Below, one piece after another: positions 18,368 through 27,061 of a stretch of 64,000 nt of DNA. The stretch is taken from contig NZ_ATVN01000003.1 in assembly GCF_000420745.1 (NCBI RefSeq), forward strand, positions 124,001 through 188,000, in the 5' to 3' direction. The stretch comes from Pseudorhodobacter ferrugineus DSM 5888 (GTDB taxonomy: Bacteria; Pseudomonadota; Alphaproteobacteria; Rhodobacterales; Rhodobacteraceae). The notes beneath the pieces are model-generated. The model was given only the letters and a program-made list of their open reading frames with translations, was not told the DNA's origin and ran no database searches. Position 1 is the stretch's first letter; every line of letters starts with the position of its first letter. The position numbers were made by a program, and so were the translations under genes.

Positions 18368-18542
18368 AGGGTCTAGGGGTAAAGGGGGGTGGGTAAGCCG
18401 TCCTGTCTGATTTGACCAACAAAAGGACCAAAAGCGGCACAGGGTTTGCATTGCGGTATGTGCATTATGGGATTTGCCTTGCAGGGGGGGAGAAATGGGG
18501 GCTTGCGAAGCGGGGGCGGTTCGGGTTTGTAAAAAGAGGGGC

Positions 18543-19205
18543 ATGCGGAAAGGGCGCGCTGTGCTGATACTTGGGTTGCAACGGCTGGTGGTGTTGGAAA
18601 CGCCCAAAACGGGGTCTTTGGCCCTGCGCGCGATGCTGGCCCCCTATACGCTGCCCGTATCAGACGACGCGCCGCGCCATACCGGCTATTTCGCCTATCT
18701 TGCCAAGCAAGCGCCTAAGTTGTCGCAAGCCTTTGGCGGGGCTTTGGAAACTGTGGCGGTGGTGCGGGCGCCTTTGGGGCGGATGCGCAGTTGGTATCGC
18801 TACCGGATGCGCGGCAAGGTGGCGCATCTTAAGGTCAGCACCCGTGGCATCAGTTTTGAAGAGTTTATGGTGGCCTATCTGGATGGTTCGAACCCCGAGA
18901 TGGCGAATGTGGGCCGCCAAGACCGCTTTGTCGGGTGGAACGGGCGCGCGGCGGGGGTGGATCATGTGTTTGATTATGACCAGCTGGACCTGCTTGAGAC
19001 GTTTTTGTCCGAACGGGTTGGGACAGATTTGGCCTTACCGTTGCGCAACACCTCACCGCAGGGGCAGAGCATTGATTACAGCCTGAGCGATGCGGTTATG
19101 GCGCGGTATCGCCACGAAAACGCCGAGGAGTTCGCGCTGTATAAGGCGGTGTCGGAGGCGGGGCAGCTTATCCGGTCGGGCGTGGCCAAACCGGTTAAGA
19201 GTTGA
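18543..19205 (+). CDS. Sulfotransferase family protein
   Basis: 220 residues from the ATG at 18543, preceded by AGAGGGG. LVVLETPKTGSLALRAML at about residues 15-32 looks like the 5'-phosphosulfate loop (Pro-Lys-Thr-Gly-Ser) of PAPS-dependent sulfotransferases. VVRAPLGRMRSWYRYRMRG at about 74-92 fits the 3'-phosphate strand with its Arg/Ser. Acceptor unknown. No glycan or sulfate-assimilation gene lies nearby. The call rests on these two motifs only. Confidence 0.7.
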   Translation: MRKGRAVLILGLQRLVVLETPKTGSLALRAMLAPYTLPVSDDAPRHTGYFAYLAKQAPKLSQAFGGALETVAVVRAPLGRMRSWYRYRMRGKVAHLKVSTRGISFEEFMVAYLDGSNPEMANVGRQDRFVGWNGRAAGVDHVFDYDQLDLLETFLSERVGTDLALPLRNTSPQGQSIDYSLSDAVMARYRHENAEEFALYKAVSEAGQLIRSGVAKPVKS

Positions 19206-19211
19206 GGCAGC

Positions 19212-20591
19212 TCAGCAGTTCGGCACGTTGACGGCAAGCCCGCCGAGCGAGGTTTCCTTGTATTTCTCATGCATGTCCTGCCCCGTTTGGCGCATGGTTT
19301 CAATGCAGGCGTCAAGGCTGACCAGATGCACACCATCCCCGCGCAGGGCAAGGCTGGCGGCGGATACCGCCTTGATCGCGCCCAACCCGTTGCGTTCGAT
19401 GCACGGCACCTGCACAAGGCCTTTGACCGGATCGCAAGTCATGCCAAGATGGTGTTCCAGCGCAATTTCAGCCGCGTTTTCAATCTGTTCAGTGGTCCCC
19501 CCCAGCACGGCAGCAAGGCCCGCGGCGGCCATTGCGGCGGCTGATCCCACTTCGGCCTGACAACCGCATTCGGCGCCGGAAATGCTGGCGTTATGTTTGC
19601 ACAGGCCTCCGATCGCGGCGGCGGTTAGCAGAAAGTCGGCCACTTTGCTGGCCGAGGCCCCCGGTACATGGTCAAGGTAGTAGCGGATCACGGCGGGCAC
19701 CACGCCAGCGGCCCCGTTGGTGGGGGCAGTGACGACTTGGCCACCCGCTGCGTTTTCCTCATTCACCGCCATCGCGTAAAGCGACATCCAGTCGTTGATA
19801 GTGTGCGGTGCTGTCATATTCAGCCCGCGTTCGGCCATGAGTTGTTCATGGATACCGCGCGCCCGCCTGCGGACCTTTAGCCCGCCCGGCAGAATGCCGG
19901 ACCCTTCCATCCCGCGCGAAATGCAGTCGTTCATCACTTCCCACACCCGCGCGATGCCTTTGTCCAACTCGTCAGGCTTGCGGTAGCGGAGTTCGTTTTG
20001 CCGCTTCATCTGGGCAATGGTCAGGCCGGATTCTTTGGCCATCGCCATCATCTCGGCCCCGTTTTGGAACGGGTAGGGCACGTCTGACCGCGCATTGGCC
20101 TTGAGCGTGGCGGCATTGGCGTGTTCGGCGGCGGTTAGGACAAAGCCGCCACCAATGGAATAATAGGTTTCCGACAAGATCACATCGCCTTGGGCATCGG
20201 TGGCGCGGATGACCATGCCGTTGGCGTGTCCGGGCAGGTTGGGGCCAAAATCGAAAACCAAATCCGTGTGCGGGTCAAACTGCAAGGGGCCAAGGCCGGG
20301 GGCGTCGATGGTTTTGGTTTCTTTGATTTGCGCCAACACCGCATCGGCGCGGGCGGCGTCATAGGTTTGGGGCACAAAGCCCGCAAGGCCCAAAATCGTG
20401 GCGCGGTCGGTGGCATGGCCCACGCCGGTAAAGGCAAGGCTGCCGTGCAGCGTGGCCTTTAGGCCGTGCGCATGGAATGGGCTGTCGCGCAGGGTTTGCA
20501 GGAATTGTGCGGCGGCCACCATCGGCCCCATTGTGTGGGAAGAGGACGGGCCAATACCCACTTTGAACATATCGAGGACAGAGAGGAACAT
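19212..20591 (-). CDS. sdaA: L-serine ammonia-lyase (iron-sulfur type)
   Basis: 459 residues, single-chain form. Deaminates L-serine to pyruvate using a 4Fe-4S cluster. The beta domain has [17 protein letters not shown] at about residues 11-27. The alpha domain has [41 protein letters not shown] and [18 protein letters not shown], giving the three cluster cysteines. The ATG at 20591 fits the family N-terminus [19 protein letters not shown]. It lies 10 bases after the GST gene on the same strand, so translation may be coupled. Confidence 0.96.
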   Translation of the reverse strand: MFLSVLDMFKVGIGPSSSHTMGPMVAAAQFLQTLRDSPFHAHGLKATLHGSLAFTGVGHATDRATILGLAGFVPQTYDAARADAVLAQIKETKTIDAPGLGPLQFDPHTDLVFDFGPNLPGHANGMVIRATDAQGDVILSETYYSIGGGFVLTAAEHANAATLKANARSDVPYPFQNGAEMMAMAKESGLTIAQMKRQNELRYRKPDELDKGIARVWEVMNDCISRGMEGSGILPGGLKVRRRARGIHEQLMAERGLNMTAPHTINDWMSLYAMAVNEENAAGGQVVTAPTNGAAGVVPAVIRYYLDHVPGASASKVADFLLTAAAIGGLCKHNASISGAECGCQAEVGSAAAMAAAGLAAVLGGTTEQIENAAEIALEHHLGMTCDPVKGLVQVPCIERNGLGAIKAVSAASLALRGDGVHLVSLDACIETMRQTGQDMHEKYKETSLGGLAVNVPNC

Positions 20592-20601
20592 CAGGTTACT
20601 T

Positions 20602-21291
20602 TCAAAGCGCACTGCCTTCGGGGGGGCAGGGGGGATGGGGATGGGTAAAGGGCGTGGGGCCAAGCCCTTCGGCAGCCATGGCGGTTTGGGTCGCGGGGCG
20701 GGTTTCCAAAGCGTTGGCCATAGCGTGTAGGGCCGGAAAATCGGCGATCTTGAACCAGCGCAGGGCGGTTTTGGGGTAAAGCATCGGCCAGCGCATCAGG
20801 GTGGCGGTATAGTAGGCCAGCACGCAGGGCGACGCAAATAGGGCAGGGTGGGTTTGGGCGGCTTGGTTTAACAAGCCGAAATGCCGGATCATACGGGCGG
20901 TCAGTTTTTCTGCATGGCTATGTTCACCTTCTGGCCCGACATATTGGTCGGGATAGAATATTTGGCGCAGGTCGGCATGTGCAGCGTTTGACAGGAAAAA
21001 CAACCATTTAAGGAATGGAGTACGATCAGAGTGGCCTGCCGGCGGGGCCAGATTTGCGGCCGGATGTGCCTCGGCTAGCCACAAAAGACAGGCGGCGGTT
21101 TCCGAGATTGGGCCAGCAGGGGTGACGAGTGTCGGGATAAGGCCCGTGGGGTTCAACGCGCGGTAGGGGGCGCTGTCTTGTTGCCGCGTCGCGCGGTTGA
21201 CCAGTTGGGTGGTGAAAGGGATATCCGCGTCATCCATCACCAAACGCAGGATAAGTGAGGCATTGTCGGGGGCGTAGTGCAAGATGTACAT
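20602..21291 (-). CDS. Glutathione S-transferase family protein
   Basis: 229 residues from the ATG at 21291, which has a strong AAGGAGG site. MYILHYAPDNASLILRLVMDDADIPF is a thioredoxin-fold GST start, ALNPTGLIPTLVTPAGPISETAA holds the cis-Pro and Glu-Thr (about residues 47-69), and a helical C-domain follows. The C-terminal tail is Pro-rich and atypical. Upstream partner of sdaA in a probable two-gene transcript. Second GST in this window, only distantly similar to that at 1241-1900. Confidence 0.85.
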   Translation of the reverse strand: MYILHYAPDNASLILRLVMDDADIPFTTQLVNRATRQQDSAPYRALNPTGLIPTLVTPAGPISETAACLLWLAEAHPAANLAPPAGHSDRTPFLKWLFFLSNAAHADLRQIFYPDQYVGPEGEHSHAEKLTARMIRHFGLLNQAAQTHPALFASPCVLAYYTATLMRWPMLYPKTALRWFKIADFPALHAMANALETRPATQTAMAAEGLGPTPFTHPHPPCPPEGSAL

Positions 21292-21450
21292 GAGCCCTCC
21301 TTTTTGGCGTTTGTTGTGGATAGCGCGGCTTGGCCCAAACCTATGTCCGAAAAACGACATTTCCAACGGGTTCGCGGCATTGGGAAGGGCTGGGTTTAAC
21401 CCCGTGTTAAACAGTGTTTGCGACCTTTGGTGCATAGGAAAGGGGGTAGC

Positions 21451-21984
21451 ATGCTGCGATTGATTGTATTTTTGGTGCTGTGGCCGTTTGCGGGGTTTGC
21501 CGATAGTGCCGGGTTGTCGCCCGCGCTTCAGGCGCAAATCCGTGACAGGCCCGAACGGTTTGAGGCAAAGGTTTCGGCGTTGATCCTCGGCTATGGCGGG
21601 GCAAAGGGGATGACGGCACAAGGGTTGCAGGATTATCTGGCGATGGAGCGTGCAAGGGTGCGCGTGCGTGACATGAACGCGATGCTTTTGGCCGATCTGG
21701 ATGATGACGGGGCTGTGACGCAGCGCGAATTGCTGGCGGTTGTGGCGGCGCAGCGTGCCAGTTTGCGGGGGCGGTTGCTGCGCGCGCACACTGTCAGGGA
21801 TGCCGATGGTGACGGCACGGTGTCAGGCGTTGAGATGCGCGCGCAGGCCCGACTGGCGGCCACAAAAGCGACCGCTCGCGATGCCGGATTGGGCGATCTG
21901 ATGCAGTTGGATTTTGACAAGGACGGCTTTGTGACGATGCAGGAATTGCGCGCAGCTTTGGCGATGCAGCGGCCTGAGAGTTAG
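21451..21984 (+). CDS. Exported EF-hand domain protein
   Basis: 177 residues. Signal peptide at residues 1-17 (MLRLIVFLVLWPFAGFA). EF-hand-like calcium loops: DLDDDGAVTQRE at about residues 82-93, DADGDGTVSGVE at about 117-128, and DFDKDGFVTMQE at about 154-165. These loops have Asp at positions 1, 3 and 5 and Gly at 6, so calcium binding is likely. Partner unknown. AGGAAAGGGGG precedes the ATG. The gene is divergent from the GST-sdaA pair. Confidence 0.85.
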   Translation: MLRLIVFLVLWPFAGFADSAGLSPALQAQIRDRPERFEAKVSALILGYGGAKGMTAQGLQDYLAMERARVRVRDMNAMLLADLDDDGAVTQRELLAVVAAQRASLRGRLLRAHTVRDADGDGTVSGVEMRAQARLAATKATARDAGLGDLMQLDFDKDGFVTMQELRAALAMQRPES

Positions 21985-22083
21985 CCAAACCGGCTCTGAC
22001 TGCGGCAATACGGCAAATTGCCCCCTCGCACCGCGCGGCTGGCTGCCCTATAAGCAGGGGGCAACAGTCAGCGGAGACATAAG

Positions 22084-22872
22084 ATGGCGGCAGAGCTTTC
22101 CCCGATCGACAAGGCGAAATTCGTGGCCGCCCAGCGGGCGGTCGGGTTTGTCGAGAACGGCATGAAGCTGGGGCTTGGCACCGGATCGACCGCTGCATGG
22201 ATGGTGCGCTGTTTGGCCGAACGTATCCGCGAAGAGGGACTGCGCGTCACAGGGGTGCCGACATCCAGCCGCACGGCGGAACTGGCGCGCAGTCTGGGCG
22301 TGCCGATCACCAGTCTGGATGAGGCGCGGTGGCTGGACCTGACGATTGACGGCGCCGATGAATTTGACCCGAACCTGAACCTGATAAAAGGCGGCGGTGC
22401 GGCCTTGTTGCAAGAAAAGATTGTGGCCACGGCCAGCGACCAGATGATCGTGATCACCGATGCCGCCAAGCAAGTGTCGCAGCTGGGGGCGTTTCCGCTG
22501 CCGGTGGAGGTGATTCCCTTTGGCTGGCAAACGACCAAAGCCTTGATCGAGGAAACCTTGGTCAGCATGGATGTGATGAGCCGCGAATGTACCCTGCGGA
22601 TGAATGGCGATGCACCTTTGATCACGGATGAGGCGAATTACATCGTCGATTTGCACCTGAAACGCATCGGCAACCCGCGCCAGCTGGCGATGGTTTTGAA
22701 CCAGATCCCGGGTGTGGTGGAAAACGGATTGTTCATTGATATCTGTGACATCGTTGTCATCGGCCACGGCGATGGCCGCGTGGTTGTCCGCGACATCAAC
22801 TCGGGCGAGACCGAGGATGACCGCGTAGAGTTCGTGCCATCCGACAATATTTTCGCCGATCTTGAGGAATGA
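22084..22872 (+). CDS. rpiA: Ribose-5-phosphate isomerase A
   Basis: 262 residues. Interconverts ribose 5-phosphate and ribulose 5-phosphate in the pentose phosphate pathway. Motifs: GLGTGSTAAWMV at about residues 31-42, LTIDGADEFDPNLNLIKGGGAALLQEKI (active-site Asp, Glu and the Lys-Gly-Gly-Gly loop) at about 89-117, and PVEVIPFGW at about 141-149. GGAGA lies upstream of the ATG. The next gene starts three bases after its stop. Confidence 0.97.
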   Translation: MAAELSPIDKAKFVAAQRAVGFVENGMKLGLGTGSTAAWMVRCLAERIREEGLRVTGVPTSSRTAELARSLGVPITSLDEARWLDLTIDGADEFDPNLNLIKGGGAALLQEKIVATASDQMIVITDAAKQVSQLGAFPLPVEVIPFGWQTTKALIEETLVSMDVMSRECTLRMNGDAPLITDEANYIVDLHLKRIGNPRQLAMVLNQIPGVVENGLFIDICDIVVIGHGDGRVVVRDINSGETEDDRVEFVPSDNIFADLEE

Positions 22873-22875
22873 CGC

Positions 22876-23346
22876 GTGAAGTTTGAGATACGGCGCCCTG
22901 TTGCGGTGTCCAATCGTATGATGCTGAATGCATTTTTGCTGACTGGGGTCGGTGCCTATTTGGTTTTTCCGCAAGGCGGGGTGCCGACTGCCCTTATTTG
23001 GTATGGGATTGCAGCTGTGTTTTTCCTTTGGGCGGCGTTCACGGTGGTTGTCATGCTGCGGCCCGTGCAGCTGCGGCTGACGGCGCAAGGCGTTTACGCA
23101 CAGGCCATTTTCGGCACGCACCGCTTTGACTGGGACGCGTTGAAATGGGTGGATTTCACCCGCCCGACAGCACCAGCCGTTTTGTGCTATGATCGCCCGA
23201 ACGGCAAAGATCGGTTTGTGGTGTTGCCCCGCAAAAGCACAACCGACATCGACCGCGCCGATGCGCTGCGGATTGTTCTGGAATGCCGGCCCGATGTACG
23301 CAAATCCAACCCCGAACCTTTTGTTGAATTATGGAGCCGCAAATGA
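22876..23346 (+). CDS. Membrane protein with PH-like C-terminal region
   Basis: 156 residues from a GTG start with GAGGAATG upstream. Two hydrophobic spans at about residues 16-31 and 37-56 are followed by a soluble tail: LRLTAQGVYAQAIFGTHRFDWDALKWVDF, which resembles the first strands of bacterial PH-type membrane-associated domains. Function unknown. It lies between rpiA (3 bases) and gor (ATGA overlap), so the three genes form one transcript. Confidence 0.75.
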   Translation: MKFEIRRPVAVSNRMMLNAFLLTGVGAYLVFPQGGVPTALIWYGIAAVFFLWAAFTVVVMLRPVQLRLTAQGVYAQAIFGTHRFDWDALKWVDFTRPTAPAVLCYDRPNGKDRFVVLPRKSTTDIDRADALRIVLECRPDVRKSNPEPFVELWSRK

Positions 23347-24701
23347 GCTTTGATTACGATCTTTTCGTCATTGGTGGCGGATCTGGTGGCGTGCGGGCGG
23401 CGCGGATTGCGGCGGGAACGCATGGCGCAAAGGTGGCGCTGGCCGAGGAGTTTCGGATGGGCGGGACCTGCGTGATCCGCGGCTGTGTGCCCAAAAAGCT
23501 GATGGTGTTTGCCAGCGAATACCCGGGGATGGTGGAGGATGCGCGCAGCTATGGCTGGGACGCGCAGATTGGTGGCTTTGACTGGTCGGTGTTTCGCGCC
23601 AAGCTGGATGCGGAACTGACGCGGCTGGAAAAGGCTTACCGCGGTGGGCTTTCGGGCGCAGGCGTGACGGTGTTTGACAGCCGCGCCGTGCTGGTGGATG
23701 CCCATACGGTGCAACTGGCCGATGGCAAAACCGTATCGGCCAAGCATATTCTGGTGGCCACGGGCGGCGCGCCCTTTGTGCCTGAAATTGAGGGGCGCGC
23801 GCTTGCGATCACCTCCAACGAGATTTTCCAGATGGACGCTTTGCCTGCCCGTGTGTTGGTGGTGGGTGGCGGGTATATCGCGTCGGAGTTTGCCTGCATT
23901 TTGAACGGCTTGGGCTGCAAAGTGTCGCAATACTATCGCGGGGCGCAAATCCTGCGCGGGTTTGATGATGAGGCGCGCGGCCATGTGGCGGATGCAATGC
24001 GCGAAAACGGCGTGGATATTCATTGCGGCACCGATGTGATGCGGCTGGAACAGGTAGACGGCGGGATCAAGGCGGTGGCGACCAACGGGTCCGAGACTGT
24101 GTTTGACGCCGTGCTGTATGCCACAGGGCGCAAGCCCAATTCCGGCGGCTTGGGGCTGGAGGCGCTGGGCGTGGAACTGGGGCGAGCTGGGCAGATCGTA
24201 GTCGACGACTATAGCCAAACCGCCGTGCCGTCGATTTTCGCGGTGGGCGATGTGACCGACCGGATCAACCTGACGCCGGTGGCCATTCGCGAAGGCCACG
24301 CCTTTGCTGACACAATCTTTGGCGGGCAGCGCCGCCGCGTGGATCACAGCCTGTTTGCCAGCGCCGTGTTCACCCAGCCCGAAATGGGCACGATTGGCCT
24401 GAGTGAGGAAGCCGCGCGCGAGCGTGAGCCGATCGAGGTTTACGCCACGGCGTTTCGGCCGATGCAAACGGCCTTTGCCGGACGGCCTGACCGTGTGATG
24501 ATGAAGCTGATTGTTTCCCAAGCCAGCCGCAAGATTTTGGGCTGTCACATCGTCGCACCTGGTGCGGGCGAAATGATCCAGCTGGTCGGCATTGCGGTGA
24601 CGATGGGGGCCACAAAAGAACAATTTGACGCTACAATCGCGGTGCATCCGACGATGGCGGAAGAATTGGTGACGATGCGCAGCCCTGTTCGTACGGGTTG
24701 A
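23343..24701 (+). CDS. gor: Glutathione-disulfide reductase
   Basis: 452 residues. FAD enzyme that reduces oxidised glutathione with NADPH. Start at the ATG at 23343, which overlaps the preceding stop as ATGA. FAD loop VIGGGSGGVRAARIAA at about residues 9-24; redox disulfide GGTCVIRGCVPKK with Cys43 and Cys48; NADPH loop VVGGGYIASEFA; FAD motif SIFAVGDVTD; and C-terminal active-site His-Pro with Glu in IAVHPTMAEELV. The two GST genes of the window could share its glutathione pool. Confidence 0.95.
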   Translation: MSFDYDLFVIGGGSGGVRAARIAAGTHGAKVALAEEFRMGGTCVIRGCVPKKLMVFASEYPGMVEDARSYGWDAQIGGFDWSVFRAKLDAELTRLEKAYRGGLSGAGVTVFDSRAVLVDAHTVQLADGKTVSAKHILVATGGAPFVPEIEGRALAITSNEIFQMDALPARVLVVGGGYIASEFACILNGLGCKVSQYYRGAQILRGFDDEARGHVADAMRENGVDIHCGTDVMRLEQVDGGIKAVATNGSETVFDAVLYATGRKPNSGGLGLEALGVELGRAGQIVVDDYSQTAVPSIFAVGDVTDRINLTPVAIREGHAFADTIFGGQRRRVDHSLFASAVFTQPEMGTIGLSEEAAREREPIEVYATAFRPMQTAFAGRPDRVMMKLIVSQASRKILGCHIVAPGAGEMIQLVGIAVTMGATKEQFDATIAVHPTMAEELVTMRSPVRTG

Positions 24702-24762
24702 ACTTGAAATTCTGGGAAAAACCACCAGTTAGAACACAACAGAAGTAGGATAGGGTATTCAC

Positions 24763-25944
24763 ATGGCAGGAAGCGGAGGCCCTTGGGGCGGCGGCGGTGG
24801 CGGCAATCGGGGCGATGATGGCGATGAGGGCGACAAGCGCCCGAATGGCGGCCCTAATGGTGGGCGGCGTCCGGGCAATGACGGGCCACAGATTCCTGAA
24901 ATCGAAGAAATCATGAAAAAAGGCCAAGAGCAGCTGCGCGTCTTGATGGGCGGTCGTGGTGGCGGTAATCGGCGCACGGGTGGCGGCGGTGGTGGCGGCA
25001 TGGGGCCGATGTTCACCAAGCAAGGGCTTGCGTTGGGCGGTGTGGTCGCACTCGGCCTTTGGGCGTTTGCGTCGTTTTACACGGTCAAGCCGGAAGAACG
25101 GTCTGTCGAGTTGATGCTGGGCAGCTTTTCGGCCGTTGGCAATCCGGGTCTGAACTTTGCGCCTTGGCCGTTTGTGACGGCTGAAATCGTGCAGGTCACG
25201 GGCGAACGGCAAACCGATATCGGCACGGGCCGTGGTGGGGCGCTTGACACGGGGCTTATGCTGACGCGCGACCAGAACATCGTGGATATTGAATTCCAGA
25301 TCGTTTGGAACGTGTCGGACCCTGCGCAATATCTGTTCAATCTGGCCGAGCCTGCGGACACGCTGCGGGCTGTGGCGGAATCGGCGATGCGCGATATTAT
25401 TGCGCGGTCGGAACTGTCGCCGATTTTGAACCGCGACCGTGGTGTGATTGCATCCGACCTGAAGGCCGCCGTGCAAAGCACCTTGGATGTGTACAAATCT
25501 GGCATCAACGTGGTGCGGGTTAACTTTGACAAGGCAGACCCGCCGCGCGAAGTTATCGACAGCTTCCGCGAAGTGCAGGCCGCACAGCAGGAACGCGACC
25601 GGTTGGAGAAAGAGGCTGATGCCTATGCCAACCGTGTGACAGCGGCGGCGCGGGGCCAATCGGCCCAGTTGACCGAAGAGGCCGAAGGCTACCGCGCCCG
25701 CGTGGTGAATGACGCCGAAGGTGAAGCAAGCCGCTTCTTGTCGGTTTATGCTGAATATGTGAAGGCGCCCGAAGTGACGCGGCGCCGGATGTATCTGGAA
25801 ACGATGGAAGGTGTGCTGGGCGGGATGAACAAGGTCATCCTTGATGGCGTGTCTGGGGCCGAGGCTGGCGGGCAGGGTGTTGTGCCGTATCTGCCGTTGA
25901 ATAACCTGACACCGCAGCCCAGAACCGATGGAGGGACCAACTGA
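24763..25944 (+). CDS. hflK: FtsH protease modulator HflK
   Basis: 393 residues. Membrane-anchored SPFH/prohibitin-type protein that forms a complex with HflC around FtsH. The N-terminus is Gly/Arg/Asn-rich to about residue 80, typical of HflK, followed by one span (about 85-103) and the SPFH domain starting YTVKPEERSVELMLG. A coiled-coil rich in Ala/Glu/Arg is at about 265-330. The stop overlaps the hflC start as ATGA. Confidence 0.96.
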   Translation: MAGSGGPWGGGGGGNRGDDGDEGDKRPNGGPNGGRRPGNDGPQIPEIEEIMKKGQEQLRVLMGGRGGGNRRTGGGGGGGMGPMFTKQGLALGGVVALGLWAFASFYTVKPEERSVELMLGSFSAVGNPGLNFAPWPFVTAEIVQVTGERQTDIGTGRGGALDTGLMLTRDQNIVDIEFQIVWNVSDPAQYLFNLAEPADTLRAVAESAMRDIIARSELSPILNRDRGVIASDLKAAVQSTLDVYKSGINVVRVNFDKADPPREVIDSFREVQAAQQERDRLEKEADAYANRVTAAARGQSAQLTEEAEGYRARVVNDAEGEASRFLSVYAEYVKAPEVTRRRMYLETMEGVLGGMNKVILDGVSGAEAGGQGVVPYLPLNNLTPQPRTDGGTN

Positions 25945-26825
25945 TGAATAAAGCAGCTATGTTATTGCCCGCTGTGGCGATTGTGGTCGTGGGCCTATTG
26001 TCATCGGTCTATATCGTGGACGAGCGTGAAAAGGCGCTGGTGTTGCAGTTTGGTGAAGTGAAAACCGTGCGCGAAAGCCCCGGTATCGGGTTCAAGATCC
26101 CCTTGTTGCAAAACGTGGTGACCTATGACGACCGGATTTTGGGCCTGTTCACGCAGCCATCCGAAGTGACCCCCGCCGATGACCGCCGTTTGGTGGTGGA
26201 TGCGTTTGCGCGCTGGCGGATCACGGATTTGGTGATGTTTCGCCAAGCCACGGGGACAGGCGGCATTCGGACCGCCCAAGCGCGGATTGAACCAATCCTG
26301 AACGCCGCCATTCGTGAGGTGTTGGGTTCCGTTCCGTCACAGCGCGTGCTGTCCGAGGACCGGACCAGCCTGATGAACCTGATCCGCGATCAGGCCCGCA
26401 GGCAGGCAGCTGCCTTGGGGGTTGATATCGTTGACGTGCGGTTGACCCGCACCGATTTGCCCGAGCAAAACCTTGCATCGACCTATTCGCGGATGCGTGC
26501 AGAACGGGAACGTGAAGCGGCGGACGAGATTGCCCGTGGTAACGAAGCCGCGCAGCGGGTTCGCGCCAGTGCAGACCGGACCGTGGTGGAACTGACATCC
26601 GAAGCGCGCAAGCAATCCGAGGTGATCCGCGGTGAAGCTGATGGTCAGCGGAACGCGATTTACGCCGAGGCGTTTGGCCGTGACCCTGAATTCTTTGCCT
26701 TTACACGGTCGCTGACCAGCTATGAGCGGGCGTTAGGGGGGGCGAATTCGTCGATTGTGATGCAGCCAGACAGCCAGTTCTTTGAATATCTGCGCAGCGA
26801 TCAGGCGCCGGTTCCGGCAAACTGA
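25944..26825 (+). CDS. hflC: Protease modulator HflC
   Basis: 293 residues. One N-terminal span (about residues 5-24), then an SPFH domain with SVYIVDEREKALVLQFGEVK. A charged helical region TYSRMRAEREREAADEIARG at about 180-200 leads to RGEADGQRNAIYAEAFGRDPEFFAF, a hallmark of HflC. Acts with HflK at the inner membrane in quality control by FtsH. Translation is coupled to hflK; a DegP-type protease follows, which makes an envelope-proteostasis block. Confidence 0.96.
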   Translation: MNKAAMLLPAVAIVVVGLLSSVYIVDEREKALVLQFGEVKTVRESPGIGFKIPLLQNVVTYDDRILGLFTQPSEVTPADDRRLVVDAFARWRITDLVMFRQATGTGGIRTAQARIEPILNAAIREVLGSVPSQRVLSEDRTSLMNLIRDQARRQAAALGVDIVDVRLTRTDLPEQNLASTYSRMRAEREREAADEIARGNEAAQRVRASADRTVVELTSEARKQSEVIRGEADGQRNAIYAEAFGRDPEFFAFTRSLTSYERALGGANSSIVMQPDSQFFEYLRSDQAPVPAN

Positions 26826-26843
26826 TCTATGGGTCTAGAAATT

Positions 26844-26901
26844 GCGCGGCTTTTGGCCGGGGGTGCAAACTGCGCCCTTGGTTCAAAGGCCGCGCCTTTT
26901 T
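26844..26901 (+). terminator. Long two-tier hairpin with T tract after hflC
   Basis: GCGCGGCTTTT (26844-26854) pairs with AAAGGCCGCGC (26885-26895). Inside, GGGTGCA-AAC-TGCGCCC forms a second stem. CTTTTTC follows. It lies 18 bases after the hflC stop in a 236-base gap before the protease gene, so it likely ends or attenuates the hflKC transcript; a small structured RNA is a less likely reading. The rest of the gap (26902-27061) should hold the protease promoter, but I see no clear box. Confidence 0.6.
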
Positions 26902-27061
26902 CGTTTGAAACCTATTCTTGCGTTCACATCCTGTTGAGCGGGCGCGACTGGGATTGTGTTGCACTTCGCGCCGCCTAGATACAGACTGTTGCTGCAAAGA
27001 CTGCCGCGCCTTTACGGATTGTCCGGACGCGGGGTTGCGAAACGATGAAGAGGAGTTTCGA

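Noticed and set aside
23187-24725. 512-codon minus-strand frame opposite gor
   Set aside because: gor has all its FAD, NADPH and disulfide motifs on the plus strand; the antisense frame is His/Arg-rich noise.
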